From Nymphaea colorata (lineage: Eukaryota > Streptophyta > Magnoliopsida > Nymphaeales > Nymphaeaceae), in assembly GCF_008831285.2 (NCBI RefSeq), contig NC_045138.2, positions 22,355,934 through 22,419,933 of the forward strand: a stretch of DNA of 64,000 nt, read 5' to 3'. Shown here in pieces: positions 36,160 through 46,894 of the stretch (the first letter of the stretch is position 1; each line of letters begins with the position of its first letter). The position numbers and the translations under genes are program-made. A model generated the notes under the pieces. The model saw nothing but the letters and a program-made list of their open reading frames with translations, ran no database searches and was not told where the DNA came from.

Positions 36160-37985
36160 TATAATCCAACTAGTAAGTCTTTTTTTGAAACAGGAAATAC
36201 ACATTTCTTTGAGCATATTAAGTTTGGGGGTGGTGATGAAGTTAAACGTATTGTCTTTGAAGAGAGACGTGAGTCTACTCATACAGATGTTGAAAGCAAT
36301 AGTAAGGTCTTTGTTTTTGGCGTTGTTTCATCAACATATTCAAAAGAAGATAATGATGTCGGTCTCCCTATTGAAGAACAAACTCAAGAAAATCAAGTAG
36401 ATGTGCCAATAAGGAGATCCACTAGAGAGTGGAGAAATACAATTTCAAATGATTTTGTCTGTCTCCAAAAACATGATGTTGATATGAGCTTAATGGAAGA
36501 TGATTCTATTAACTTTCAGCAAGCAATAAAGAGTTCTAAATCTCATAAGTGGATAGATGTCATGAATGATGAAATAAAGTCCATGATGGATAATGACGTA
36601 TGGGAAGTTGTTCCCTTGCCTGAAGGTGTGAAACTCATTGGTTGCAAATGAATATTTAAAACCAAGAGGGATTCATTAGGTAACATCGAAAGGTATAAGG
36701 CACGTCTTGTCGCAAAGGGCTTTACTCAAAAGGAAAACATTGATTATACAGAGACTTTTTCTTCAGTTTCGTCGAAAGACTCTTTCAAAACTATAATGGC
36801 ACTTGTAGCTCATTTTGATTTAGAGCTGCATCAGATGGATGTAAAGACAATGTTTCTAAATAAAGACATTGATGAAACGATATATATAGTGCAACCATAA
36901 AACTTTGTTTCAGGGGATGCAAAGAAAATGGTCTACAAACTCAAGAAATCTATTTATGGGCTAAAGTAAGCTTCCCGTCAGTGGTATTACAAATTTCATC
37001 AAGTTATTGTTTCATTTGGTTTCGAAAGTAATATGGTTGATGAATGTGTATACTAAAAGTTCAGTAGGGGCAAATTTATCTTTCTGGTTTTATATGTCGT
37101 TGATATATTGCTGGCAAGTAATGATGTGGTCATATTGCATAAAACTAAGAAATTTTTGTCAACAAAATTTGACATGAAGGATCTTAGTGATGCATCTTTT
37201 GTATTGGGGATCTAGATATTTCGAAATCGTTCTCAGGGTATTCATGGATTATCACAAAAGGTCTACATTGATAAGGTGCTTCAACGATACAGCATGAAAG
37301 ATTGTAAATTAGGAGATACTCCAGTTGCTAGAGGAGACAAGTTTAATCTCCAACAGTGTCCTAAAAGTGAAATCGAATTTAAGGAAATGGAAAGGATTCT
37401 CTATTCGTTTGCTGTGAGAAGCCTTATATTTGCTCAGGTTTGTACTCATCCGGATATTGTATTTATCGTTGGAATGTTAGGCAGACACTTAAGTGATCCT
37501 GGTATGAATAATTGGAAAGTAGCCAAAAGGGTATTGAGGGACTTACAAAGAACAAAAGGTTTTATGCTCACATACAAAAAGTCAGACCAGTTGGAGATCA
37601 TTGGGTATTCAAATTTTGACTTTGCTGAGTGCCAATAAAATAGAATAGCATGTTACGAGGCATCCAATCATGTTTTGTGGTTGCGAAAATTTTGTCACTG
37701 GGCTGCGCATTGTGAATGATGTAGAAAGACTACTAAGGTTATTGTGTGACAATAATTCAGCAATCATGTACTCTAATAATAGCCACAGTTTGTCAAAGTC
37801 GAAGCACATCGACATTAAGCTTTTTTGGGCTATTAAAGAGATGATACAGAATGGTCATATGTCTTTAGAGCATATTGAGACAAACTCTATGATTGTGGAT
37901 CCGTTTACCAAGGGTTTAACACTTAAGGTCTTTCACAAACATATTGTTCATATGGGGATTTTATCTTTGGATGATGTGCTGGTTT
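36160..37985 (+). pseudogene. copia B reverse transcriptase and RNase H remnant
   Basis: Directly after the pre-integrase block the sequence jumps to the region between integrase and RT (RRSTREWRN near 36411), so the integrase core is deleted. RT blocks follow: SHKWIDVMNDEIKSM, a TGA after KLIGCK (36649-36651), RYKARLVAKGFTQ, LHQMDVKTMFLN, YGLK with a stop, and LYVVDILLAS (37093-37122), where the usual YVDD has become YVVD. 37276-37638 is RNase H (VAKRVLRDLQRTKGFML), with the D-A-D motif eroded to SNFDFAE. 37670-37985 is its C-terminal end. At least five stops. Confidence 0.9.
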
Positions 37986-38377
37986 AATAGGAGTTTGTAT
38001 TTTGTTTGCTCTTATGTATGGACACATATTTTCTGTAGAATAAAGTTTAAAGTTCTTTGGTTTCATTCTGTGTTTGTGTTTTTGGTCTCCATAAGGTTTT
38101 AAAGTTGAACCAGTTGAGAATAGACATGTCGTAATCACATTACATGTAATTCTCATGTTATACATCCATATCGAATCTATGTCATTGATTGTGTTAACAT
38201 TCGTGATTATTGAAGGTTTAGCTAATTTTATTATAGCGAAAGCTGCTTTGGTTCTGTATTGATATGATCATGGACGAGATTGGTGAAAATGACGTTTAAT
38301 AAGATAGCAGTTATGAGCTCCTAAGGTTTTATGTAATGTTTGACTGTATAAAGACATATTAGGCCCAAGTGGGAGAT

Positions 38378-38840
38378 TGTAAGATCATTTGGTGGGTCGG
38401 TATATGTCTATAAAAAATTTCAAACATTATGGCTATCTTAAGGTAAATATCTGCTTAAGTGATTGCATTTTGTGATATTACGTCATTTTATATGGTATGG
38501 GGTGATTTTGAAATGTATAGATACCTGTACGTAATTACAGACTCTTTGATGGGTTGAATCATTAATTGCCCTTAATATAAAATGGTAGTGGTCTTTGGGG
38601 TCGTGCGAATGGTTGCTTGAAACGTTGGTTTCTAGGGTTGTCTCTTTCCCATCTGAGAGAGACCTCACCTGCGCCGCAAAGACTCTGGAAGTTCCTACTG
38701 CGATCTACCGTCCATTTCTTCAGATGGATTCAAGTACACTTCTGCCACAGTTAAGTTTTTTATTTCAATGATTTTAGCATGAACATGATCTTGTTTAGGG
38801 CATATTGTTTGTGTATATGCAAGAGGGAAATCTCCCATCA
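38378..38840 (+). repeat. 3' LTR of copia B (463 bp)
   Basis: It follows the purine tract CCCAAGTGGGAGAT, begins TGTAAGATC and ends TCCCATCA, so it has TG...CA ends. A TATA-like TTAATATAAAATGG lies near 38570. Confidence 0.88.
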
Positions 38841-38845
38841 GAAAG

Positions 38846-39040
38846 AAAATAGAATCTGCTCCCTATTCTCTTTCTAGTATGCTTGCAATAGAATTCATCG
38901 AGTTGTAACTTTGATGTTGTGTTGTTGGCCATTCAGCTTATTCTTTTATTGTACACATATATATTGTATCATCATCATCAACAAGCCAAGCAAGAAAAAC
39001 TTTTATCTATCTCAACATGTCATCATGCTCCGTTCTTACA
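38846..39040 (+). repeat. 3' LTR of copia C, second part
   Basis: AGAATCTGCTCCC...TGTTGGCCATTCAGC...ATCATCATCATCAAC...GCTCCGTTCTTACA continues the LTR broken at 33238 and ends in CA at 39040. It aligns with 20185-20345 and 26410-26433. Confidence 0.85.
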
Positions 39041-42000
39041 AAAATAGACCTCCTGTGGAGAACTCTATCATTGAAAAAGTCAGCTTCAAAAATTAATGTT
39101 TAGAATTCATCATTTGGGGACAAACTTAACTGTTGCTTAGGTTTCCTTACAAATTAAATGAACTTTTAGATCATCTTGTGTTACATGCCAATATATGCAA
39201 TTATATTGCATTATGCTGGGCCCTTTCCATGCCCGTAAAACTAGGGAAGAGAGATAGAGGTGCTCTTTTGGCTGGAAATGAACGCCTGAGGAGCGAATGA
39301 AAGAGAGTGCAGGGAACAGTAGAATGAGGGAAAAAAATGTTGGGAATCATGGCAGAAGTGGTGATCTGTGAATCTATCAAAAGTTGGGGATCTTTTTGTT
39401 GGCCTTTTTGTTATTGACTCAAAACTTGAGTGCTGATTTATAGTTTTTTCTGAATTTTCTACATAATATTTGATTAAAATAATTAAAACACTATTTAACT
39501 AACATAGTACGATGCAGTATCTACTACATGGAATTAGACAAGCTAACGTGTCTAACTTTCAATGTTGTTAATTTCTTAGGTAGGAGCGTGTCATGTTGTA
39601 GCTAGTGCCTGTTCCTAGCTGTCATGTCCTCATCCAGCCATTCATTCACTATCGCATGCATTTGCATTCATTATACATTTTGGTTTATGCATAAATATAT
39701 TCATTTTACTAAATAGAATTCATGCATATGATGTATGTATTTATCATGACCATGACGTCATCTTATGCTTATATAATAAGTGCACGTGCATCACTCATAT
39801 CCTATAGTACTCGCGTATGATGCATTGCATATTGGTTTTTGTGTTTTTGTGTGGTTGATTGAGTGATTTCAAATGAAACTCTCTTTGAAATATTCAAATT
39901 CGTGGTTAATAAAGTAACATTCTTAGTATTTGTGTGGTTCCAAATCAAACTCCTTATAACCATTCCCAATGGATTCAACGGGAGTTTGGTCAAGTGAGTA
40001 TTAATGGCATACAATTGCAATTAGTCCTAACCTTTCCAAAACATCCTGACCTTTAAAAAGAAGTTAAGAAAATTTTATTTATATTTATTTTACTCAAAAT
40101 AAAATCTATTAACCTTCGAGAGGAAACACCAACAAACAAATTTGTTTACTCTCAACTACAGTGAACAAGGTTGATCCTATAGGGAACAGGTATAAAAACT
40201 ACTTTGGCTCCACACAAATAATAAATTAATCTTTTATTAGTCAACCAAATGAATGCTTACAAAAGAATACTTCATTCAAACATATTGACATTCAATTCAC
40301 TCGATCAAGCAGCTAAAAAAAAAAGAAAAGAAAATACTAAAATCTTACCTACACTAATCTTCAATGCCAATCTGCCGAGATGCACAGTAAAGGCCGCCTC
40401 GTGGTAATCTTTTCATTAAATTATTGGTTTTGCTTACGCCGTCTTTACCAATATTGTATGTGGTCAAGGCAGCAACCAGTTATACTTAAAACTATATTTG
40501 TGACTAGTCATGGATGCATCTGACCATAGCCCCTTTCTTCCTCTGGTGGTGAAAGTTATAGATACAAATGCCTGCTTATTTTTGTTCAAAATTGTTTGCA
40601 TTGGTTAACAATTTTTTCTCTCTCCCTTCACTCTACTTGTCATTATTTGGGATGCGACTCTGTTTGGGGATTATCTCATTAAGTGCTTCGCTTCTATTTC
40701 AATCGAATAAGAAGCATTTTTCACTAGTTGTTTGATTGATCTAATGCATTGATGGACAAAATATGTGTAGATGGACAAAATATGTGTATCTTCCACATCA
40801 GTCAAGGCCAAGAAGGCTGTGCCCTTGTGGAGCTGTTGAGAAAGCAAACTAGTTTGCTTTTAATGTCAAATCTCTTACATATGGGTATGTTCGTATATAT
40901 AAGAAAGCTCTTTGGTGATATATTCTTACTGTTTCCTCTATGAACGTGAAGGTTTTATTAAATATCAGAAGAGGATTTAACACTTAGAAGCTATGGTTCA
41001 TGCCGAACAGATTGCCTCCGCAGATGCCCAGGAAGTTTTATATATACGTAGGCCAACTTCTTTTTCATTGCCAACCATTTTCTAATAGCACTAGCATCAA
41101 TATATATATCTAAAATCTGCTGCTTCTGAACCTCCATCACACTGAGGTTATTGCTTCATGTGAATGATCAATTTTAGCAAACTTTGTCTTCTTTAGTTGT
41201 ATTTACCTACATAGTGCAGTCTAAGGGAATTGAAACTGAAGACAAATGGAACATATTGAAGGAGGATATATTGGGGGATCTGCATAGGCCTATGTTTCTG
41301 GAGGTATATCGTTTATTAGTGCCCTTTATTTTCTTTGTTATTCTTTATTCTTATGCCCAGTCCTTTCTAAAATTGTTTGCACTAGATCTTAAACATCTCG
41401 GTGCACTAACTTAATTCACATTGATCATCTTCCTGTTTTCACTGAGTTTCTTGAGATCTTAACATCTTCTTTATTGGCTTAATGAGGCTACCCATGTGTT
41501 TATACTTGTGGAGTTTGTGTACCTTATTAGGATCTGATCTAGGATATAGTAATATTTCTAGTGTTTTTCATAGAAAGTATATTGACTAATACTCCTGCAG
41601 GTTTTTTAAATTAAAAGACAAGAAACTGCAATTTATGCACTTGATGTATGCTTCATTTAATGTATGATGACTTCAACTTGATGTAGTTGACAATCTTTCC
41701 AGATCCTATCCCGTGAATAATATAATCCGTTTTGTTATTCGTGTTGACTTAGAAGGCTACAAATACTTACGATATATATGTTTTGATTTAAGTGGATAAC
41801 TTTCATGGGGTTATTCGTTTGACTTATGGGGTAATGACATAAAGCATGCAACTTTTATAGTTTTCTCTTTCCAATTTTCTAGAACTTTAAATTCTAGTCA
41901 TTTCCTCAAGCTGTTGACTTACTTTTTCTCTTATTCTTTTTGTTTTATATGATGGCGAATGTGCTAATTTTGCAGTCCTGGTTGGTAATATCTTGTTTCT

Positions 42001-42605
42001 AGCTTCTAACTTTATTATATCTTTTTGATTGGCTCAAATTCATTAGTGATACTAAGCTATAAAACTTGTTGAACATCAATTTTTATGGATTTTGATTTTT
42101 TACTACAATATTCTTCTTCCCCATGCTTCAAACTTGTTATTGTGAATTTTAACTTGTGTGCAATCCTTGCTTCCACTCTTTCCAGTTTTGCTTTCCCAAC
42201 CAAATAACTTGTACTTTGAAATTCTGTTCATCTTCTAGAGGTGATAATGAGGTAGTTGAAATTAAGAGTTAGTGTGGCCTATGAAATTTTTGTGTTTTTT
42301 TTACCTGCTATTTAAAACTTAAATTACAGATTTAACAGTTTGTGTGATTCTTAATTCTCATTTAGAAGTACCTGGATTAATAAGTTTATGATTCTTAAAC
42401 TGGTGCTTGTTTTTTGTTTATTTATGTACATTTCAATGTATTAGTGACAATTATAACAATTGTTATAATGAAAAAAAATGAAAATTATATTCTGTGATGC
42501 CTATAGAGAGGTATGTGTTTGAAGAGTAGTAGAAGAAGAAATTGGGTGATTGTGAGAGGAGTAGCGTTCACCGGAATCAAATGACGATCTGCTGTTAATA
42601 TGTTA
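39041..42605. other. Unrecognised stretch with possible exon-like fragments
   Basis: No domain recognised. The most gene-like pieces are 40978-41044 (LEAMVHAEQIASADAQE in one frame) and 41220-41303, described separately. Sequence is T-rich and intron-like from 41304 to 42480. A (TA)n stub lies at 41101. Confidence 0.4.
41220..41303 (+). other. Exon-like segment, 28 codons, between AG and GT
   Basis: 84 bases open in one frame, preceded by ATAGTGCAG and followed by GTATATC, encoding a charged peptide (ETEDKWNILKEDILGDLH in the middle). The splice-site-like borders, exact codon multiple and T-rich flanks resemble an internal exon. I do not recognise the family, and no matching exon series is clear, so it may be a relic or chance. 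Confidence 0.3.
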
Positions 42606-42685
42606 GCTGGGTCGACTAGTTATGCTATGTCCATTGACATGATCTCAACATGGCTGGCTCCAAGAGCAAAACGAGAATTTTTTTT

Positions 42686-42851
42686 AGGGGCGGGCCAAAC
42701 GGTCCAACGAATTTATCTGGATATGGCCAAACTAAACCCGAATCCAAAAAATATATTACGCAACTAAAAGTTTTCAATTTTTGTAATGTAATTTTTTTTT
42801 TTTCAATTAGCTATGGTAGGGCCATGGCCTAGGCACCCTTCCTCCGCCCCT
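42686..42851. mobile_element. Short repeat with GGGGCGG inverted ends, copy 1
   Basis: It starts AGGGGCGGGCCAAACGG and ends CTCCGCCCCT, an inverted end of about 8-10 bases. The interior (AAACTAAACCCGAATC, ATTACGCAACTAAAAG) is shared with 46895-47085. A 23-base direct repeat (GCTGG.TCGACTAGTTATGCT...) lies at 42606-42628 and 42853-42875, just outside it. Confidence 0.6.
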
Positions 42852-42875
42852 GGCTGGCTCGACTAGTTATGCTAT

Positions 42876-43495
42876 CGGCTGCTGTTGCGGAACGGCAATC
42901 CCGCAACCTCCGACCACCGTTGACTTCCCTTTCAACGGTTGGCTCACTGCGATCCTTCGAGCTCACCACCCAGAATTTGCAGCTCTTTTGGACTTCCTTG
43001 GTCCAACCAAGATGCTTGCTTGCTTTACTTTGCAATACCGTCAAGGACGCAACCGCTTCACAAATTGGGGGAGAACGGCATCTAATGAATTCATCCACGG
43101 TTCTGTACGATCGGATCTGAATTTGGCACTCGGATTCAAACCTTGTGTTCTAAAATCGGAAACGTGCAATTCTAATTTAGTTAAATCAAAATGCCCAATG
43201 AATTTTAATATTATCGGATCTGAATTTCAATACCAGATGCAGCGAAATGGGTTCAAGCACGGATGCTTAGTCGAAGATATGTCATCCATTCACATCGCTA
43301 ATGACCGAATAATTCTTGGATCCAACTTGGTCAATAATTAGAAAAACAAAAGTTGGATTTGTAAAATTAGTGAGTCAGTGACACGTTCGTTTGCGTTGTC
43401 AAACGATGACCCAATTCGTTCGTGACAAGCAGGGCCCCAGACGTGACAATATGTTTCCCCCTTCACCTGGACGATCATTCACCTGGACGGTCAGT

Positions 43496-43528
<33 letters not shown>

Positions 43529-44175
43529 TGTTTCAAAGTAATTTGCAGGATGGTAGTATAGTCGGTATGCTAACAGTGCGGTTTTCATCTGCTCATTTGA
43601 AATACAAACACTAACATATTCAATACTCAAATTAAAAAATGCCCCCGTTTATTGGGCCTTTTGATACAATCAAATAAATTGTCTGGAAGGCGCCTATAAA
43701 AGTAGGAGCCAAGGCCTTGGGGCTTTAGGTGCCCTTCAAAAAAAAATAATAATTTATATGTAATTTTAAAAACTTTCACTTGGTATATATAAAAGTTTGA
43801 AAAATGATTAGGACTTGCTTAACTCATTTGTACATGTTTCTATTAAATTAGTCTGTGTCATTTCTTTGAATTCGTGTAAACTTGTTTAACTAGTTTATTT
43901 TCACTAATTCAACTATGAAGAGCTATTCAACAGAAAATTTAAAGAAAAATAATGTTTTGTATTCTGTTTTTAAATATCCTCTAAAGAAAAACTTAATAAG
44001 AAAAACGTGAACTCGATTCATTGTACAGCCTTAAGCCGCACCTTTTCAGGTGAAACAAAATGAATAAAAAAAACCCCACTGTTAAGGCAGAGATTGCCAG
44101 CGAATGATGACTTGGAGCGCCCCATCAACTCTTATTAAAATAACTGCCACCATGGGAAAAGGAAAGCACATCGAA
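42876..44175. other. Stretch without a recognised gene
   Basis: 42880-43340 is moderately GC-rich and open for over 80 codons on both strands, but matches no family I know. A poly-T run of about 29 bases lies at 43499-43527. 43690-43800 (GCCTTGGGGCTTTAGGTGCCC then an AT-rich tail) looks like another short GC-ended repeat. Confidence 0.4.
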
Positions 44176-44179
44176 TCAA

Positions 44180-44383
44180 TACCAAATTCCCGTTCGGCAC
44201 GACTCCAGCTTCTGCCTTTTTGATGCACGGGAAATCCGGAACGCAAGGAATGCGTCAACGGAGTTTTGGACCACCACCTCCGAAACCACTGGCCGGATGA
44301 ATCCATGGGCCTCCGCGTAATCCACCGCATCACACTCTGCTGGCCGCCTCCCCTGTTTCCTCCACTCCCGCCAACTTTTCTAA
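44180..44383 (-). other. Coding-like fragment of unknown family
   Basis: On the minus strand an open frame of about 65 codons lies between a TAG (44384 side) and a TGA near 44182. It has no ATG start. It reads with a plausible protein composition (WREWRKQGRRPAECDAVDYA, then VQNSVDAFLAFRISRASKRQ) and a coding-like GC content above its flanks. It could be an exon or a captured gene fragment. No splice sites were confirmed. Confidence 0.3.
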
Positions 44384-45097
44384 ACTGTTACTCTAATAAG
44401 AAAAGATAGAACATGACAGGTTTCTTAGTCCATTTTGTTCTATTAGTTTTCGTTTCGCTATCTGCAGTGATATTAGTCTTCTTTTCACTATCTGCAGTGA
44501 TCTTAGATTCGACAGGCCAAAACACACCAGAAGCTATCAAAATGCAACCTAAATGAATGGCACATGGTATATAAATCAGAAAGATAGAAATGAACTTCTT
44601 TTGCCTGCACAAAAATGGCATAGAAATGAACTTCTTCTGCCTGCATAAAATATGGCGCTACAAAAAAATCAAACTGTGGCTGCTAATCCCACAGTGTACA
44701 GTCGGTACTGAATGAATTTAGTTTGAGGGAATTCAAAAGTTTGTTTTGTGGACTGGAGAAAATACAAAATACAAATATACTGCTGAATAGAAGAATGTCT
44801 GCTAAAAGGAGAACAATCAGTCATTGCCATCATATGAACTGTTGAACACATCCTGCTGGTTAAAAGATCGAATATATCCAATTTTCTTTAATTGGTACAA
44901 GTTCTCATGTTTTTCTTTTTCTTTTTCTCTGTGTGAAAAGAAGAAACTGAACAAAATGGAGAAAGAGAAGACCAAAAATGGGTACTACAGGCAATATGAG
45001 ATGAACCCAATAATCTAAAGAATAAAAAATAAAAAAATTTCTTGTTTCTTTACATTGGCCGGAAGGGGGGAAAAGGAACAACAAAAGAGTATTAATC

Positions 45098-45646
45098 TCA
45101 ATTAACAGTATCCTCTTCATGAATCGTGCTCAGCCCCAGCTTGAATGACCCGCAAGCGAACCTCGCCTTCTTAGAGGCAACCCTTTGCAGCCTACGCACC
45201 GAGCCGGGCCTCCTCAACTCGACTTTACGCAGCCCATCATCTCGTGGCTCGAACTCGCCCGAGCCCACTCCCGCCGCCCTTTCGCAGACCGGCACGACAC
45301 GGCAGAAAGCAGGGCGGCGCCCCTTCCCCTTCTTGCCGCTCTTCTGCATCGCGAGGCTGGCCTTGACTGCCAAGGCGGCCATGTCGGAGGCGGAGAGCGA
45401 GACCTTCCGCCTGGCATCGGGCAGCACGAAGTAGACCTGGCCGGGCAGGAGCTCGTCATCGGGGGCCATGGGGGGGATGGCCTCGTCGTAGCACATGGAG
45501 TCGGAGTTGCAGACGAAGCAGTCGGGGTTCCCGTCCAGGGCGTGCTTGGCGGCGGACGCTTGCCGGAACTCCTGGAGGGAGCCGTTGGGGAGGATTACCA
45601 TCGCGGTATGGGTTGGCTCATCGTGAGATGACACGCACAATCCCAT
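45098..45646 (-). CDS. DUF4228 (PADRE) domain protein
   Basis: An intact 182-codon single-exon gene. The frame is open further upstream to 45865, but I choose the ATG at 45646. The protein then starts MGLCVSS, the Gly-2/Cys-4 N-myristoylation and palmitoylation type start usual in DUF4228 proteins. A TATAAAA box (45820-45814) also lies inside the would-be extension, whose Pro-rich text is 5' leader. Visible features are AMVILPNGSLQEF (15-27), the CFVCNSDSMCYDE block (43-55), LLPGQVYFVLP (66-76), an ALAVKASLAM helix (91-100), and basic then C-terminal FKLGLSTIHEED. The family is plant-only; many members respond to stress and pathogens, but the molecular role is unknown. Membrane attachment is inferred from the N-terminus. 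Confidence 0.95.
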   Translation of the reverse strand: MGLCVSSHDEPTHTAMVILPNGSLQEFRQASAAKHALDGNPDCFVCNSDSMCYDEAIPPMAPDDELLPGQVYFVLPDARRKVSLSASDMAALAVKASLAMQKSGKKGKGRRPAFCRVVPVCERAAGVGSGEFEPRDDGLRKVELRRPGSVRRLQRVASKKARFACGSFKLGLSTIHEEDTVN

Positions 45647-45813
45647 GAAGACGGAAATGATGCCTTCGCTTCGTTTTCTGCCGCTTATTGTCGTCGGTGG
45701 CGGTGGCGGTGGCTGTGGTGGTGGTAGCGGTGACGGTGACTGTGGTGGTGGTGGCGCTGCCGCTGCTAAACCGGTGGTTTGATTTGGGAAGGGAAGGGGA
45801 AGGGTTTTGGGCA

Positions 45814-45820
45814 TTTTATA
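45814..45820 (-). promoter_or_regulatory. TATA box of the DUF4228 gene
   Basis: TATAAAA on the minus strand, 168 bases before the chosen ATG. A start ~30 bases downstream (about 45785) would give a leader of roughly 140 bases rich in CCACC triplets. Confidence 0.65.
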
Positions 45821-46364
45821 CGGAGAGGAACGCGGTGGGATTCCGATGATCGGGTCTCCACGCAAGAGAGGGTCGGTATTTTGGGAAGGGAGGGAGTGAA
45901 ATCACCGCTGACGCGTATTTGGTTGGGACCCACAGCAAATGCCAGGGCGCCTTTATGTGGCTTGGTCGTCAAGGCACAGCGACGGCGGAAATTGCGGTAC
46001 GGTGCGTTGGGTTGACTCGGCGTGCTCGTTTCCGGTTTCCGTCCCGCTTTCGCCCACTGGTCGCGGCTCGTGGGTTCGTGGGAAGTCTGCAGGGTCCGGT
46101 CCGACCGAAAATTCTGCACCGCCTAGAAGGTCCAAGACGGTACTGTTGGTCGTCGTTTGGGTTCTTCTTACGACATTTCCTTTGCTAAGGGATCAACTAT
46201 TCCAACAATTGAAGTGGATACGTGGAAGAGCAACCACTGAACCTTTAATTTTGTTTTAATGTTTATTTAAAGGAAACCGCCATTCTTGTGATATACAAGA
46301 TATATTTTTATACCTTTCAGATCAACCTTCAATTCAGATGTTATGTTTGTCACCATTGCAGTGA

Positions 46365-46432
46365 TTATAGGATTTGAACTTCTAACTTCTTGAGTATGAA
46401 CACTTTGCCGCTCAATTGAGCAGCTTGATATA
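46365..46432 (-). mobile_element. tRNA-like SINE head (minus strand)
   Basis: On the minus strand a TCAATTGAGCGGCAAAGTG stretch resembles a tRNA A-box, and AGTTCAAATCCT about 35 bases later resembles a B-box, with spacing typical of tRNA-derived SINEs. The body downstream and a tail are not defined, and the cloverleaf is not well formed, so it is not a functional tRNA gene. Confidence 0.4.
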
Positions 46433-46504
46433 AATTTTTAATTCGAATCCAATACCTGTACACTGTAGTTAGGCATGGATTTGGACCACATCATTTGAGG
46501 GCAG

Positions 46505-46572
46505 CGCTGACTCGGCACTTCAATCTACACGTTGAAGATATGCAATCTTGTGACTACTTTGATTCGAATCCC
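46505..46572 (+). mobile_element. tRNA-like SINE head (plus strand)
   Basis: GCTGACTCGGCACTTC resembles an A-box and GATTCGAATCC (46561-46571) a B-box. Between them lies TTGAAGATATGCAATCTTGTGA, the sort of spacer seen in plant tRNA-derived SINEs. It points away from the minus-strand head at 46365-46432. Confidence 0.4.
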
Positions 46573-46894
46573 CCATGTTTATATCGCACATAATAAAAAA
46601 GAAGTAGATGTGGAATCAACAAAGTGGTATTCCAAAGGGACAAAAAGTTGGAGCACTCGTGGCCATAACCAAGGTTAGAGTTAAGATTTTTGGCATTTAT
46701 GAGGAAGGATATCAAAGTGGGATGTCCATCGATCCAGGGAAGAGTCTGGAATTTTGTAGGAGTGGTCGAATTAAAGTTTTCAAATTTGAGCGAAATATCA
46801 TTTTTCAAAATTTTTATATAAAACAAGTGAAATTTCTTAAAATTTACATATAATTTTTTTTAAAAAAAATTGAGGTAGGGCCAAGGCCCAAGTG

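Larger units (their letters stand above)
33239..38840 (+). mobile_element. Copia element B, inserted in the 3' LTR of copia C
   Basis: Its LTRs start TAAAAGATCATTTGG at 33239 (mutated) and TGTAAGATCATTTGG at 38378. Target duplications are GGAAG (33234-33238) and GAAAG (38841-38845), one mismatch. By hand, about a dozen differences separate the two LTR copies over the ~118 bases they share, mostly transitions. The 5' LTR is truncated at 33356 and the leader and gag start are replaced by a GC-rich block. Gag-protease-pre-integrase, RT and RNase H remnants follow, with the integrase core deleted. Confidence 0.9.
20126..39040 (+). mobile_element. Copia element C, outer member of a transposon nest
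   Basis: The two LTRs can be matched across 19 kb. The 5' LTR is 20126 to ~20345 plus ~26410-26433; the 3' LTR is 33178-33238 plus 38846-39040. Both copies share AGGTCTCTA, GATCAAGCTGGAAG, GAATCTG, TGTTGGCCATTCA.CTTATTC and ATCATCATCAAC blocks in order. Gag and pol remnants lie between. Three later insertions interrupt it: a LINE (5' LTR), insertion D (gag) and copia B (3' LTR). Flanks at the ends (AAAAA / AAAAT) fit an imperfect 5-bp target duplication. Confidence 0.85.

Noticed and set aside
42869-43341. Open frames of 83-117 codons on both strands
   Set aside because: They overlap one another, have no recognised family, and lie beside a repeat insertion.
45185-45631. 148-codon plus-strand frame opposite the DUF4228 gene
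   Set aside because: It is the antisense shadow of a GC-rich gene with clear family motifs on the minus strand.
46365-46572. Functional tRNA genes
   Set aside because: Only A-box and B-box-like parts are present. Acceptor stems and a full cloverleaf do not form.
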